Assembly (NCBI GenBank): GCA_958450325.1
Contig: OY288257.1
Span: 6,281,873-6,345,872, forward strand
DNA: 64,000 nucleotides
Direction of reading: 5' to 3'
From: Agrostemma githago
Lineage: Eukaryota; Streptophyta; Magnoliopsida; Caryophyllales; Caryophyllaceae
Below are positions 47,801-59,788 of this stretch, in pieces. How positions within the stretch are numbered: the first letter of the stretch is position 1; each line of letters opens with the position of its first letter. A model generated the notes under the pieces. That model ran no database searches, was not told the origin of the DNA, and saw nothing but the letters and a program-made list of their open reading frames with translations. Made by a program: the position numbers and the translations under genes.

Positions 47801-48434
47801 CTGGTCGCAGAGCAATTGATATAACTCGTCAAGGCAGAAGAACTTGTCTTGTTGATTGGGTAATGATCAAACTTTTCGTCCCTCGTCATATGAGCCTCTG
47901 CGGCTTTTATTTGGCCATCTTGTTCAAGTATTTCTGACGTAATCATTTTGGTTAGAATAGTTTCGCCAGACTGTAAACATTGGTGGAAATTCATGATATG
48001 AGCTCAAAAGTAATTTTATGTAATGATTGCAGGCACTTCCTCTATTGCATGATCGAAGAGGGCATTTACAGTTAGCAGACCCTCGGCTAAATGGACAGTA
48101 TCCAGTGACAGCCCTGCGAAAGGCGGCAGATGTAGCAGCAATGTGCCTGAGAGAAGAAGCAAAAAGAAGGCCAAAGATGAATGAGGTGGCTGATGCCATT
48201 GAATTTCTTATAACGCTCAAGGGTAGAACCCCACGTAGTGCATCAGAGGAAAATATGCCGACAAGGGCTGTCAGCCCGAAGGAATCATCGACAATAAAGG
48301 CGTTGAGCCAACCTGTGGACCGAGAGCAGGCGGTAGCAGAAGCCAAAATGTGGGGTCAGAAATGGAGAGAAATGAGACGGCAAAGTGCAGATGGCAACTC
48401 TAGTTGGGTCGCCGAAGCTCAGAAGGAAATGTAG
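44835..48434 (+). CDS. Receptor-like cytoplasmic kinase, PBS1-like (RLCK VII)
   Basis: Serine/threonine kinase of the PBL group that relays signals from plasma-membrane receptor kinases. Exons 44835-44940, 46466-46716, 46818-47007, 47468-47859 and 48033-48434 total 1341 nt, giving 446 aa in frame. The N-terminus MIDLLCCGWRKRRKYEE has Cys6-Cys7 followed by a basic cluster, suited to S-acylation, and has no Gly2 for myristoylation. A Ser/Asn-rich linker precedes RIFNYRELATATRNFHPD. Then come the glycine loop LGEGGFGSVYKG, VAVKK with Lys124, RDLKPSN with catalytic Asp222, DFGLAK with Asp240, STRVMGTQGYCAPEYA (activation segment) and DTFSFGVVLLELITGRRAID. The C-terminal tail (about 80 aa) is Ala/Glu/Arg-rich. 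All catalytic residues are present. Subfamily is clear, exact orthologue is not. Confidence 0.94.
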
Positions 48435-48950
48435 CAATGTGTTGTCTTGTGTGGGTCAGCAACTATTTGAACCAAAATTAGTTTGGAGTAGTCCTTAGAG
48501 ATTTAAGAAGCATGAGAAAGCAAGCTTAGGCAAAGTCATTGAATCTTGATGTTTAGAATTGAGCGGTGTAGATAGTTTGTGGAGTTACCAATAATATGAC
48601 AATTGACATAGCTGTGAATGGTTTTGCAAAGCAAGTAAATTTTCTGTTAATACCCTCTTCCAACACAAAAACGCCTTCTTTCCGGTACGATGTATGGCAA
48701 ATGGTGATTCAATAGCTTTCCCATCTATCAAGATTGCAAATATTTCATCCATCTCGATCATTTGTTTAACTTTGATTAAAATATTTCTCACAAATATATA
48801 AAAGATTACTCCTTACAAATAATATGCGGTCTAAAAGATAAACAGAGACGGATTGAGTATGAATTACGAAGTACTGTACTACGGTCTTTACATGTGTGCG
48901 TTCCACAGTACACATCTAGGAAACCAAAGTTGTAGGTAAAATATTTCAAG
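48435..48950. other. 3' flank of the kinase gene
   Basis: Likely 3' UTR then spacer. No further gene is seen before the convergent tRNA. Confidence 0.5.
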
Positions 48951-48956
48951 AAAAAA
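48951..48956 (-). terminator. Pol III T-run terminator of tRNA-Gln
   Basis: Six adenines on the plus strand give TTTTTT on the tRNA strand, two bases past the mature 3' end. This is the usual Pol III stop. Confidence 0.85.
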
Positions 48957-48958
48957 GG

Positions 48959-49030
48959 AGGTCCTACCGGGAGTCGAACCCAGGTCGCTGGATTCAAAGT
49001 CCAGAGTGCTAACCACTACACCATAGAACC
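48959..49030 (-). tRNA. trnQ-UUG: tRNA-Gln (anticodon UUG)
   Basis: 72 nt. The acceptor stem GGTTCTA pairs with TAGGACC, with T as discriminator. The D arm carries GTGTAGTGGTTAGCAC (box A) and the T arm GGGTTCGACTCCC (box B). The anticodon arm CTGGACTTTGAATCCAG presents TTG, so it reads CAA glutamine codons. CCA is not encoded, as in nuclear tRNAs, and there is no intron. A CAACAA stretch just upstream on the coding strand fits the plant tRNA CAA initiation motif. Confidence 0.97.
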
Positions 49031-49208
49031 TTGTTGTTGCATTTCTGATTTAAAAGTTTATTAAGGAGTTTTATACCAAAAGTTAACCCCCTCCCCTTTT
49101 TGTTGAGGAATTCTAACCCGTGTAAAGGCTGTAAACGGTCTGTTGGACGAGTGAATTACTGAATTGAGGTAGGAATTTTGCTTACAACTTTCCCATTGTG
49201 AAACAATA

Positions 49209-49228
49209 CTTTTTTTTTTTTTTTTTTT
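49209..49228. repeat. Poly-T tract
   Basis: About 20 uninterrupted thymines in intergenic DNA, followed by a poly-A stretch at about 49234; probably a degenerate retro-insertion or simple repeat. Confidence 0.8.
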
Positions 49229-49894
49229 CAGGAAAAAAAAAAATTGAAATAAAATTTTGTAAAAAATTAAGAAGACACGGTTTAATGAGAGACTGCTCAC
49301 ATATTAGCGGTACTACTTATTTTGATCATGTCTCTGACTAACTTGATCGAACAATATCATCCACGCCACTGCACCCAAAAAGACCACCCTACTCTACTCT
49401 ACGTCTCTATCCTCAACAACACTAATCCACCATCCTCGTCTTAGAAACCATCATTTACGTTGTCAAGAGCATGTCCATTTTAACCAATTTTTTTTATCTC
49501 TCTTCCAAAATCCGAGACCATTGAAGATGACCCGTGTGTGAGTTAATCCGCCTCAACAAACGGATGGCATTGGAGGTGGAAAATGGAAGACATGTGGAAA
49601 CTCATGTTGAAACTTGAAAGCAAATAACATACTACAACGCCGTAGTTCGTAAGTATAAATTTTGTATGAACGTCCAGCTGTAGAGTTTAATACTGTAAAA
49701 AGCAATAAATATTTTAAGAGACTCGTTACTACATGAAACAAAGGAAAGTAACATACTTCACAGTGGCGATTTTGGAGGGCTCAGGAGACACGTGACCCCC
49801 ACGAGATTTCTAAAATTTATACTCCGTAGTCTGTAAGTATCTTGTATTACATGAGGTTTCAGTAGCCCAGTTGGTAAATAACTTGGTTTGTGTA

Positions 49895-50018
49895 CTATTT
49901 TAGTTAATCCAAACATCGAAAATAAAATAATTATCGTTTCGTATCAGTTTAAAAGAGCTATTTTAGTTAATCAAAACACCGAAAATAAAATAATTATCGT
50001 TTCGTATCGGTTTAAAAA
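49895..50018. repeat. Tandem repeat A: 63-bp unit, 2 copies
   Basis: Two copies offset by 63 bp, each starting CTATTTTAGTTAATC and containing ATAATTATCGTTTCGTATC. Confidence 0.85.
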
Positions 50019-50045
50019 ATTATCATCAAAATAGGGAAAATAGTG

Positions 50046-50178
50046 TCGTTAGTGACGGCTTTTAAGGATTTAAACATGCTATCGTTTCTTATCGGTCGTT
50101 AGTGACGGCTTTTAAGGATTTAAACACGCTATCGTTTCGTATCGGTGGTTAGTGACGACTTTTAAGGATTTAAACACA
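50046..50178. repeat. Tandem repeat B: 50-bp unit, about 2.7 copies
   Basis: Three starts at about 50046, 50096 and 50146, each with GTTAGTGACG then CTTTTAAGGATTTAAACA. The word TATCGTTTC is shared with repeat A just upstream, so the two arrays appear related in origin. Confidence 0.85.
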
Positions 50179-51077
50179 CCACTTTTGAAGTGGCAACTTT
50201 AAGTGCTTTAATACAAAGACGGTGTTCAAAAGTGGCTAATAATTTATCAAAAATTATTTGTTTTCCTCCTTTATTCAATAATCTTGCATCCGGCACTGAT
50301 ACTCCTTACTTAACTAAGACACGAATACCTAATGTAGGTAGATGATAATGAAAAACCAGGACACACAACACAAGTACCAAAATTTGAAAAAGTAAAGACA
50401 ATGCACAACTCAAGCAATCGCACAAATTCAATTGCAAGGCTGTTCTAGCTTCCAAGTAGGCCAAACTCACGTTACCAAATTGATTCACATCCTGTAAAGT
50501 TCTCCCTACCAGCACCACACCATTCCCACTGTCTCCCCCCAATATTCTATGACATATATTACTATCGATTAAGACGATCTTTTATGTGAAATCGTTTCAT
50601 TAATCAGAAAAAAAATACGTAAATGTGTATGACAACATAATTATTCCACACAATTAGCATGAATTAATCTAGAAAGAGCATTTATATACAGTACGTTTTA
50701 CTGTAATTACTACGTATACATGATTAAACTATGAGCAGCCCAAAAAAGAAAAATGAAAAGGAAGAAGAGAAGACAAACAACCAACAAGAAACCCTTGTTG
50801 TAGAAAAAAGAAAAGAAAAGAAAAGAAAAGAAAGGAAAGGGTGTTTGAGTTTGTAACCCCCTTTTCTCTTCTAGTAATCTTCATTTCTTGCAGGTTACAA
50901 CTTTCCATTTGCTGCAAAAAGTAAATCTTACCCATTGAATTGATTTCAGCTATGTGTGTATGTCTCTCATGATTTAATTCATTCAATGCTTGCAACAAAA
51001 CCCTAGTCAAAACCTCAAAGTTTCCATCTTTTTTGCATTTTGCTTGGGTGGAAGTTGAAAAAAAAGGTAAGAGAGAG
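50179..51077. other. Spacer and promoter/5' leader of the S-acyltransferase gene
   Basis: No gene is recognised. An AAAAG pentamer tract lies at about 50806-50837. The last 100-150 bp before the ATG are expected to be the 5' UTR. Confidence 0.5.
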
Positions 51078-54000
51078 ATGTATGTTGTGCCTCCTGCTGC
51101 TTCACAGAAGCCGGATTCCGCATCTGGGTCTACTGATTTAAGGGTTTATCAATCATGGAAAGGCAGCAATGTGAGTTACTTCTTCATTAAAGTTTTGATT
51201 TTTGTGCTGGGGTTTCTTCATTTTGCATGTGTTTGAGTGATGAGTTTGTATAGTTTTGAAGTGACTTAGTTGATTTTGTTTTGATGTGAAATGTTTGGTT
51301 GTGGAAATGAGTATGATTTGTTGTGGTGTTATCTGCTTTGTTTGATAGTCAATAGTCTTAACCTTGGACTCAGTTAGGGGAATGTGAGCGCAATATGTAC
51401 TTTAATGAACTAAACATTTTCACTAATTTGAACTTGCTTCAAGTATCAACTCTTCCCCATTGAATACTAGAGTGTAGGACAGTTGTTTGTAGACATTGTC
51501 GATTCACCGCTGAGTATTGGAATTTGTTGTGTCATAAGCATGATGAGGGTTGCTGGGGTTGGTGTCATATTCGTCTTCTCCGTGACCCAACTGTTTCACT
51601 ATGCTTAACAATGGGGTGGCTTATTGATGAAAATCCTTTGTGTCAAATTAGAGCTTTGTTTGGAAATGAAAAGGAAGCTGCTCGTAGTGTGTTGTGCAAT
51701 GTGGTTGGCTTCAGCAGAGGTGCAGATTTCTTATTCGGATTATGTTTTTTTTGGCCATTTGTCATTCTTAGGAGTATGCTTATGCACCGAGGATTGACAA
51801 CTTGACTGTAGTAGGGACCATAGTGGAGTAACAAATAGGGGCTGTGAAAGTGTGAAACTGTATCACGATCAAGTTGTTGAGTTTTTAAGGATTGATGTTT
51901 TTCTAAAAAAGTCTTATGAGATGCACAATCTCTTCGGTTTAACCCTCTTTGGAAAATGTTACGTGAGAGAGGTATTTTGGAGGTGCTTAGTTCATGAAAT
52001 CAAACATTTTTGCTGTTATTCCTTTTATCCTTGATTTATTGCTTTCCTTGTTCTTGGAAAGATCAAATTGAGATCATTGGATGTTTGATTGAAAAGTATA
52101 GCTTATTACACACTCTGTATTTTTGTTCCTTTTATTTCATATATTTTGATTGTACTATCATATTCATTACGGAGTATATTCTTCCATATGTATAGATGGA
52201 TATATTTTTTTAGGATTGTCAGTTGACGGTTGTGCGTGCATTCTTATACAGTAAATTGCTTGTGTCTGTTTTTCAAATATTAACTAGTTTCCAAAACTCG
52301 CTTATTAATGATGGCATGTTATCATTTCATGTAGTTTTTTTAGGATTGTGAGTCATAAGGTCGGTATATGATTGCAAGGCGACCCTTGTAAAGAAAGTTT
52401 ATGAATTTACGCGCTTGTGCTGATTACTTGTTTCATTGCAGAATTTTTTGCTTCAAGGGAGATTAATATTTGGACCAGATGTGAGGTCATTGTTTTTTAC
52501 CATACTCCTCATCGCTGCCCCTGTTGGAGTATTTTGTGCATTTGTTGCCCATAAACTTATGTATGTATACCCCTATAACTCCGGAATATTGATCATGGTA
52601 GTGGTCATTGCTCTCACTGTGTATGTGAGTTCCTCTTTCTCTCCTTTCTCTTTGTCCCTCACCTACAGATGCATACATAACTTTTGATATCCTTGCTTTT
52701 ATTTTTGCTTTCTATTCTTCAAAAAAATTATGTTACTTAGTAAACTGAATTTTTTTTTTGAAGGATTTTGTCCTCCTATTATGTACGTCAGGAAGAGATC
52801 CCGGCATAATTCCTCGCAATGCACATCCTCCAGAGCCTGAAGTTTATGACGGGGATGCTGAAGGTGGGCAGACGCCACAGTTACGCCTACCTCGCATCAA
52901 AGAAGTGGAGGTTAACGGTATCCCAGTGAAGATTAAGTACTGTGATACCTGCATGCTTTACAGGCCCCCTCGCTGTTCTCATTGCTCTATCTGCAATAAC
53001 TGTGTGCAAAGATTTGACCATCACTGTCCTTGGGTTGGCCAATGTATTGGGTTGGTGAGTTATCTATTGCGCTGTTTGTACTCAATCATGTTAGGATTTT
53101 AATTTAACGTCTTTCAAAGTATGCTTTCCCATAGAAACACACTGTGATTCGTAATTCTATATCATGTGGTGTCGGTGACCAGATATACCATGCTACTGTC
53201 ATTGTGCTTGCGACTGACAATATTGTGACGATGAAATACTTTGAATGTTTGTACCTTCTTTTATGAATATTATTAATGATTGTTTGGGGTGTTCTTGGTG
53301 TAGAGAAATTACCGCTTCTTCTTCATGTTCGTCTCCACCACCACGATCTTGTGTATATATGTCTTCGCTTTCTGCTGGGTCTACATCAAGAGGATTATGG
53401 ATGCCGAAGGGACTTCCATCTGGAAAGCCATGATTAAGACACCTGCCTCCATTGTTATTATTATTTATACATTTATTGCTGTTTGGTTTGTCGGTGGTCT
53501 TACAGCCTTTCATTTGTACCTGATCAGTACAAACCAGGTAATGTCTCTGTCCCTTCTCTGCAAGTTCGCACCTTTCGTCTATGTGATCTGTAAGTATAGT
53601 GAATGACGAGAAAGTACATGCATGCTTGCATTTGCAGACGACCTACGAAAATTTCAGATATAGATACGATCGACGAACAAACCCATACAACAAGGGGGTG
53701 GTAGAGAATTTCAAGGAGGTATTCTGCACGAGCATTCCCCCTTCGAAGAACAATTTTAGAGCCATGGTGCCCAATGAGCCTCCGCCCCTGCAATCCCGGC
53801 CGATGGGGGCGGGAGGCTTTGTGAGCCCAAACATGGGGAAAGGTACGGATGACATAGAGATGGGTCGAAAGGCTACATGGGGTGGTGAATTTGGGCCGGA
53901 CCTGGAATCGAATGAAGGACAATTGAGCGAAAACGACATCCTTGTCAAAGATGGGCGATTGGGAGAGACATCTCCAGCTGAGATCAGATCTCATGTCGAT

Positions 54001-54165
54001 GAAACAGGGGACCGTCCAGGGGCCCACCCTAGGAGTAGGCGGGTACGACAAAGCGGGAACTGGGAAATGTCGCCGGAGGTTCTCGCCTTGGCAGCTAGAG
54101 TAGGGGGCAGCAGCAATAGTTCGGGATTGCCTGTTGGAAACCATCTTACTGAAGTGAAGTTATGA
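51078..54165 (+). CDS. DHHC-type protein S-acyltransferase (PAT07/At3g26935-like)
   Basis: Polytopic enzyme that palmitoylates cysteines of membrane-associated proteins through a Cys-acyl intermediate. Exons 51078-51170, 52442-52624, 52764-53054, 53304-53537 and 53638-54165 total 1329 nt, giving 442 aa. The start MYVVPPAAS and RVYQSWKGSN match the PAT07 subgroup. Two membrane segments lie at about residues 45-68 and 78-98. The Cys-rich domain is CDTCMLYRPPRCSHCSICNNC, followed by DHHCPW with the active Cys at about residue 180. Two more membrane segments lie in exon 4. TTYENFRYRYD carries the conserved TTxE motif. The cytosolic tail has SPNMGKGTDDIEMGRKA and MSPEVLALAARVG as in the Arabidopsis homologue. 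All key residues are present. Confidence 0.95.
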
Positions 54166-55472
54166 GTGAAAGGAAGATTATGAGTGTGGTTTTAGATTTT
54201 GGGAGGAGTAATCCAACGGTGTATTGGTTTTAACTTAAATTGTGAATGTGTAGGTATGTTGCATTTGATCTTATCAGTTATCATGACGACGGTTCCCTTG
54301 CTTACATGCAAAGTCCTAGATCGAGAAGATAGAGAAACTACGGTGTTCTTTAAGATGGCGTGATTCGTGTATTTTAGAAGGGCTTGTCAGCAATTCTGGA
54401 CACGGTTTTTAGTATGAGTGGTTTGGAAAAAGTTAATCTGTAATTATACCCTGTTAAGAATAGGAACTTTTGAACCATCGGGGGTAATGTCTTGAACTCT
54501 TGAGGGTGTCGTGAGTCGTGACTGTCGTCTACAAGTATTAAATTGCTGCAACAATGTTTGAAGATTTTACCTGCAGCAACTGTTTTGAACTCCTTTCACC
54601 CACCTCACTTCTGTATCCTGCAATCTGCATTATGCAAGTTCTATGATTTGTGCATCTTTTATCACTCTTTTTTGTCCCATAAAAGTGGCCAAAAATGACA
54701 CAACACAAACCCCATACAAAATTAACAGGTTTGGGTTAAGGGTTCGTGACCCATTTATGTAAGTGGGTCGACACAAATGAAATTTAATTGGATCGGGTTT
54801 TGGTTGAGCTCCAAAACATGAACCCGACACGAATAACCCATTTATTAAATTAGTATAAGTATTTTTAATTATTTTTAACATAAATAAGTTACTTGTAATA
54901 TTTTCCAAATATGGACATGATAAAAATTAATGGGTAGGGTTTGGGTAGAGGGATTAACGATATGAACATGAACACGACACAATCCGATCTGTTTGTCAGC
55001 TATACATAAAAGTCACAACTAGTAGGCTGAGGTATATTTGCAAATATTGCCATTTTTTTGTGTCCTTATAGATATTCCTTCACTTTTTTTTTTTTTTTTT
55101 TTTTTTTTTTTCATTCTTTCCATTCCAATAAAATACTCCTACTTCTTACGTACAAACTACAAATGGAGGTACTAAGAAAATAAGCTAGTATCTTTTCCGG
55201 CCGCTATGGCTAAGTTGTACTTCTTGTAATTCATTTCCTCATCAGTAGTGTAAAAATGAACGTAGAAAACCAAATTAAAAGAATCGGAATGAGTAATACC
55301 ACCTCAAATATTCATGTAATCCGCATAAAGTAAGTTCAAACTATACGGTGGAACGAAGAGAGTATTTTTGTGAAACTAATCGAAAAGATAATAATACGAT
55401 ATACTCTGCTCCGTATATAATAATAATGTTGAGGAGATAATATAGCTTTTGGAGAAAAAAGTGGCTGAAAAA
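54166..55472. other. Intergenic between the S-acyltransferase and SKL1
   Basis: Starts with the likely 3' UTR. A poly-T tract of about 25 bases lies at 55087-55111. Short GGGTT-rich inverted stretches (about 54720-54990) look like old repeat DNA. No gene is recognised. Confidence 0.5.
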
Positions 55473-58373
55473 ATGGAGATATGGTCATCATCATTAGCGA
55501 GCACAGCGCAACTACCCTTCTTCAATAACCCTCTTCTTCCCTCTAAACTCAACCACCCTCTTCTCAATTCTCCATCTTCACTTCATTCACGACCTTCAAT
55601 TTCTCTCAAATGGCGGCATCACCTCCCAGTCACTCGTTCCCTTTCTGATGATACTTTCGCCTCTTGTAAGTCTCTTCTTCAACTGCCTTTCATCTTTTCG
55701 TGATTACTCTTGTTTCTTCTTATATTATTATGGAGGAATTCATTCATTGATGGGCTTGTTACATCTGGTTTCATTTTTATGTTATGCTGTTTTTTTTTTT
55801 CGGTCTTTTGTTGGCTCTAACAAAGCTCGCCCTCAGTTGCATTATAATAGCGGGCAGGGGTATTCAAACCTGGGACGTATTGACCAGTAGGCTAAGACAT
55901 ACTCCGTACTTATTTGGTTGTTGAAAAGGTGAAAGAAAGATTGTTACTTTCATTGTATTCTGTATCCCCATAGTTTGTGGGATCCCTTGAGGGCCTGAGG
56001 CATGAGGTAGTGTTGTTGATGTTGTTATTGCCATTGTATATTTCAGTGAGTGTGGCAACTGAATCCGATGATGCTGCTGCGTCTAATAGTGATGACACCT
56101 CCTTTGCAGTAAAGGTGCACTCTTCTATCTCTTAATGGCAATATCGATCATACACAGCGTGTCAGCGTCTTACATCTTTCCCTTGTGTCATTTTGTTGTT
56201 GTTTGGATTCGGTAAAAAAGTTTAGCTTGTGTTTTCGAGCGCTCATTGTTAACTGTATCAGTATTTATCTAGAAGAAGGGCACATATGTATCTGCTGACT
56301 TGAAGGGGGCATCAATATTCCTCGTTGGTAAGAAAGCCTTACCTGATGCGTCTTCACTTTATACAGCCAAGTAACTTATTAATAGATCTTAAATGTGTAA
56401 CCCTCCAAACACTTCAAGGTTTGAACAGTGCAATGAAGATCAAGGTGGGAGAGGTTCTTGCAGAATCACTACGATATTACTATTTCGATAGGTAATACTT
56501 TTTTCAAAGTTATTGGAGCTGTAGCTCCACAATGACTTCAAAGGGAATGTTTTGTTATCTCTTTTCTTCTATTTGGCAGTGACAATGTGGTTGAGGACGC
56601 CGCTGGTAAGGATTCTTCTGGGAAGCCTTTTAAGGAAAGAGACGAAGATGGCTTTCGTGCGTCTGAGGTACTCATGTCTGCCCTTTCAAATCACTAGTAA
56701 TATTGGCTATGGAGTGTGATTCCCAAGTCTTCCCGTACAGTTATTGAACTTATCTTGTATAAATTGGACTGCATCTGACATACAACTATAATGAAACCCC
56801 CCATACTATAATCCGTTAGAAGGCTAGACATAATCTCTAGTGAAACCAATAGAAATATGGTGACTGTAGGCAGCCTACACAAACACAATATGTATATTGA
56901 GCTAAATGACGTTATATTTAAGTGCATCTTGGATGTCACAAAAAAAAAAAGGTAAGATTGCCTTAACTTAAGGAGCAGAATTTGACCTCAGTCTAGATCT
57001 TGAATTTGGTTTCACGCCTTGTGTGAATTGAGTGGGTGATAATTCTTTTTGGTTAAACTTGTCTAGAATGATTATTGTTATGCGATTGTGCTACCAGAGA
57101 TGCTGATATCGAGAGAGTTTTCTTACAGACTGAAGTGTTAAAGCAACTATCATCAATGGGACGACTGATAGTTAATGCCGGAAATGGTGCAGTTCAAAGT
57201 CCAACCAATTTGTATGTCTTCAGAAATTGTATATTCCATGTCACTTCTAATGACTTGTCCGTGGTTTATACTACGGAGTAGATATGTGATCTGACTTTTA
57301 TTCTTGAGAATTTTCCAGGGCACTTTTGCGTCATGGAATTTCGATATGGATAGATGTTCCTTTGGATATGATTGCTAAGGAGTTCATTGGAGACAATGAC
57401 CAATCTTCAATGTCCAACATATCTACTCCTGATTCCTTTTCCGAGGTTTGACTCTTCAATGTCCCACATAACTACTCCTGATTCCTTTTCCGAGGTCTTG
57501 TTACACGGTCCGAATATAGTAGGAAGAAACCACTTTGGTTTTAGGAATATATCAGGTATGAAGTGATTTCTCTAGTCCGTGATCATAAATCGTTTATGCT
57601 TTGGCTAGGCATTAGCGCGATTAACTCAACTATATGAAGAACACAGAGGAGGATATTCTACAGCAGATGTAACTCTATCTCTTCAAAGTAAAGCTTACTT
57701 GATCCTTTCTTATACTGTGTATGTAAAACATGTTGTTTTTGCCTGCTGTGGTTAGATGGTCTAATATTGCCTAAATATGACAGGGGTGGCTTCAAAATGG
57801 GCTTATGATGAATTTGAACATGTCACTGCTGAAGATATGGCCCTAGAGGTAAGCTAAGAGCTTTTGTATTGATTGCGTTGAACAAAAAAAATTCAACAGT
57901 ATTTGATCAACGGTCTGAATGCATGAATATAACTTTAAGGTCAGAGATTCAAGCCCTGGGCACCCTAACTCTTTTTATCCGATGTATCGATTGGTTCAAA
58001 TCTTCATCCCGGAATTGTTTGTTGCCATAAATGCAATCAATACCAACTCAAATTTCTCATTAACTTTAACAAAGCAGATCCATTGCAGTACCGTTTAATC
58101 AGATTTAATACCATACTTTATGGTCTCCTTTTGAACCATAATGGCTTCCTTTCCTTCTTGCATTGACCCGAAAGAGAATCCACAGTGCTTGCTTTTTTTG
58201 TCAGGGAAAAACCCCATAGAAGCTACCTGATTTACAATGATGGAATTTAAAATTCGTTGAGACTCTAAGCTAGAACCTCATAGTTATTCATTTTACGATT
58301 GCAGGCTCTCAGCGAGATTGAAAAACTGACAAGAGTGAAGAAGATGATGGAGCAAGCTGGAAGACCATTTTAG
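55473..58373 (+). CDS. SKL1: Shikimate kinase-like protein 1, chloroplastic (probably inactive)
   Basis: Plant-specific shikimate-kinase homologue that lacks kinase activity; in Arabidopsis SKL1 is needed for chloroplast biogenesis. Exons 55473-55665, 56047-56114, 56273-56327, 56419-56491, 56580-56667, 57129-57211, 57319-57445, 57609-57687, 57784-57848 and 58305-58373 total 900 nt, giving 299 aa. Residues 1-60 are Ser/Pro/Leu-rich with few acidic residues, typical of a chloroplast transit peptide. The P-loop position reads GLNSAMKIKVG (about 106-116) in place of a shikimate-kinase GxxGxGKS/T loop, which explains the loss of activity. LRHGISIWIDVPL and the C-terminal GRPF follow. The frame is intact, and the donor of exon 7 lies in a 49-bp duplication. 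Confidence 0.94.
57404..57496 (+). repeat. 49-bp direct duplication copying an SKL1 splice donor
   Basis: TCTTCAATGTCC, then ACTCCTGATTCCTTTTCCGA with GGT after it, occur twice 49 bp apart (57404-57447 and 57453-57496). Each copy ends with GAG|GT. In frame, a TGA follows directly after the first donor, so only use of the first donor keeps the reading frame. Confidence 0.9.
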
Positions 58374-59788
58374 GTTAGCCGGTTTATTTTGATTAAAGAC
58401 TGAATATGAATCTAACGATTGGTTATTTGCAGTTGAATATAAAAATCTGCAACCTATCATTCACGCAAAACAAACTCTTACAGTCTTGGAACATCTTACT
58501 CTAATATACTGTAAAGACCAATCCCTCCATTTACACAACATTACAGCAGCCCAAATAACTTTTAGGAATAACTAGCTCATTTAGTTCTCACAGGATTTGT
58601 GTCGTGATTTTGTGACAATATTTATCACGAGACTGTCTCATTTAAGAACTTGGTAACCCGATCAATGTGGCACTAGATGAAGATGGAATAGGTTCCTTTC
58701 TCTCTCTTACAGCAAAAGACCAATTATCATCCGGTAGGGTAGGTTGCTTATGGCAAGGGATAACACATTTTCCATTGCCTACCTGACATCCAGATTCAAC
58801 ATCATATATTCATATCTATTCCCACATCCTTTGGACACTTTAGTCAGCCTAACTTTCAGCATAAAAAACAAACAAACACATTTTTAGGAAGCCTATCAAT
58901 CAAAGAATAAGATACTCCGTAGTATTCTTCTCTTCTTATCTGAAAGCTACTCTTGTTGTAATCCATTGGATTCTACCTTTGCTTTGGAAGTCTCTGTTAG
59001 TTTGCTAAACTTTCTAGTTAGAGCAAGATTAACTTCATGTTAGTTTAACTTAATCAAATGTTTACTGTCTTATAGCATTTGGTAAGACAATTGTTAAACT
59101 TGGAGGAACTGTGCCAAGATGGTTGGATTTTTTTTTTAATGAAAAATCTTCTCGAAATGGCAAAATTTTGAATTCTTTATTTTGTTCTAATTCTCTGAAG
59201 CACGCTACTCTTTTTGGTTTTTTCTCGAAATGCTCATTTTGAAAAATGACAACTATGTTTGCGACACCCGTTGGAGCCGCTATAAACCCTTATTCAATAC
59301 TTGAGTCGAAAGCAAATGGGGAATTTTTGGATGAATGTTTTTGTTATCATTTCTGCTTTTTAGCATTTTCTATTTCATTAAATAAAAGTCAATTTGACAT
59401 CTTTTCTTCACCTAAGCACATTCCAATAATACTTGCTTAATAATCCCTGAAAAATACACCAGAAAGTTTGTTTGGTTTGGCCTCCACTCTACCTTGACTT
59501 TAGAGAGGCCAACAATTTACTTAAGAAAGCAAATCACTTGATTCAAACACATATCAACACAATATGCCTCATCTTCTCTTCCACCTTTTAAAACCCAACC
59601 TTGCATAGGAACCACCACCACGGCACCACCAGCCTCCAACCTCTGTTCGATTCCATCCAATGGCGTAGCTGCAGAGGGAGGTGGATTTGCTACACAACAT
59701 CCCCTATTTTTCATTGTATTTTCTCGAATTTAGTTCTTGCGACCTTACATTGCAAACTCGTTAGTTGCTCCACTGATTGTGTTACTAC
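58374..59788. other. Intergenic between SKL1 and the COPT-like frame
   Basis: SKL1 3' UTR followed by AT-rich spacer. A TACTCCGTA copy lies near 58913. Any N-terminal exon of the COPT-like gene would be expected here. The segment 59601-59770 encodes a His-rich start in another frame, but I cannot connect it to the transporter frame. Confidence 0.45.

Noticed and set aside
49895..50178. CRISPR-like array
   Set aside because: The units are contiguous tandem copies without spacers, in a plant nuclear context.
53524..54144. Long minus-strand open frame of 206 codons
   Set aside because: It is the antisense shadow of the last exon of the S-acyltransferase gene, whose codon use keeps the opposite strand open.
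59601..59770. His-rich N-terminus of the COPT-like protein
   Set aside because: The His-rich codons are in another frame and are separated from the transporter frame by stops; no plausible splice pair was seen.
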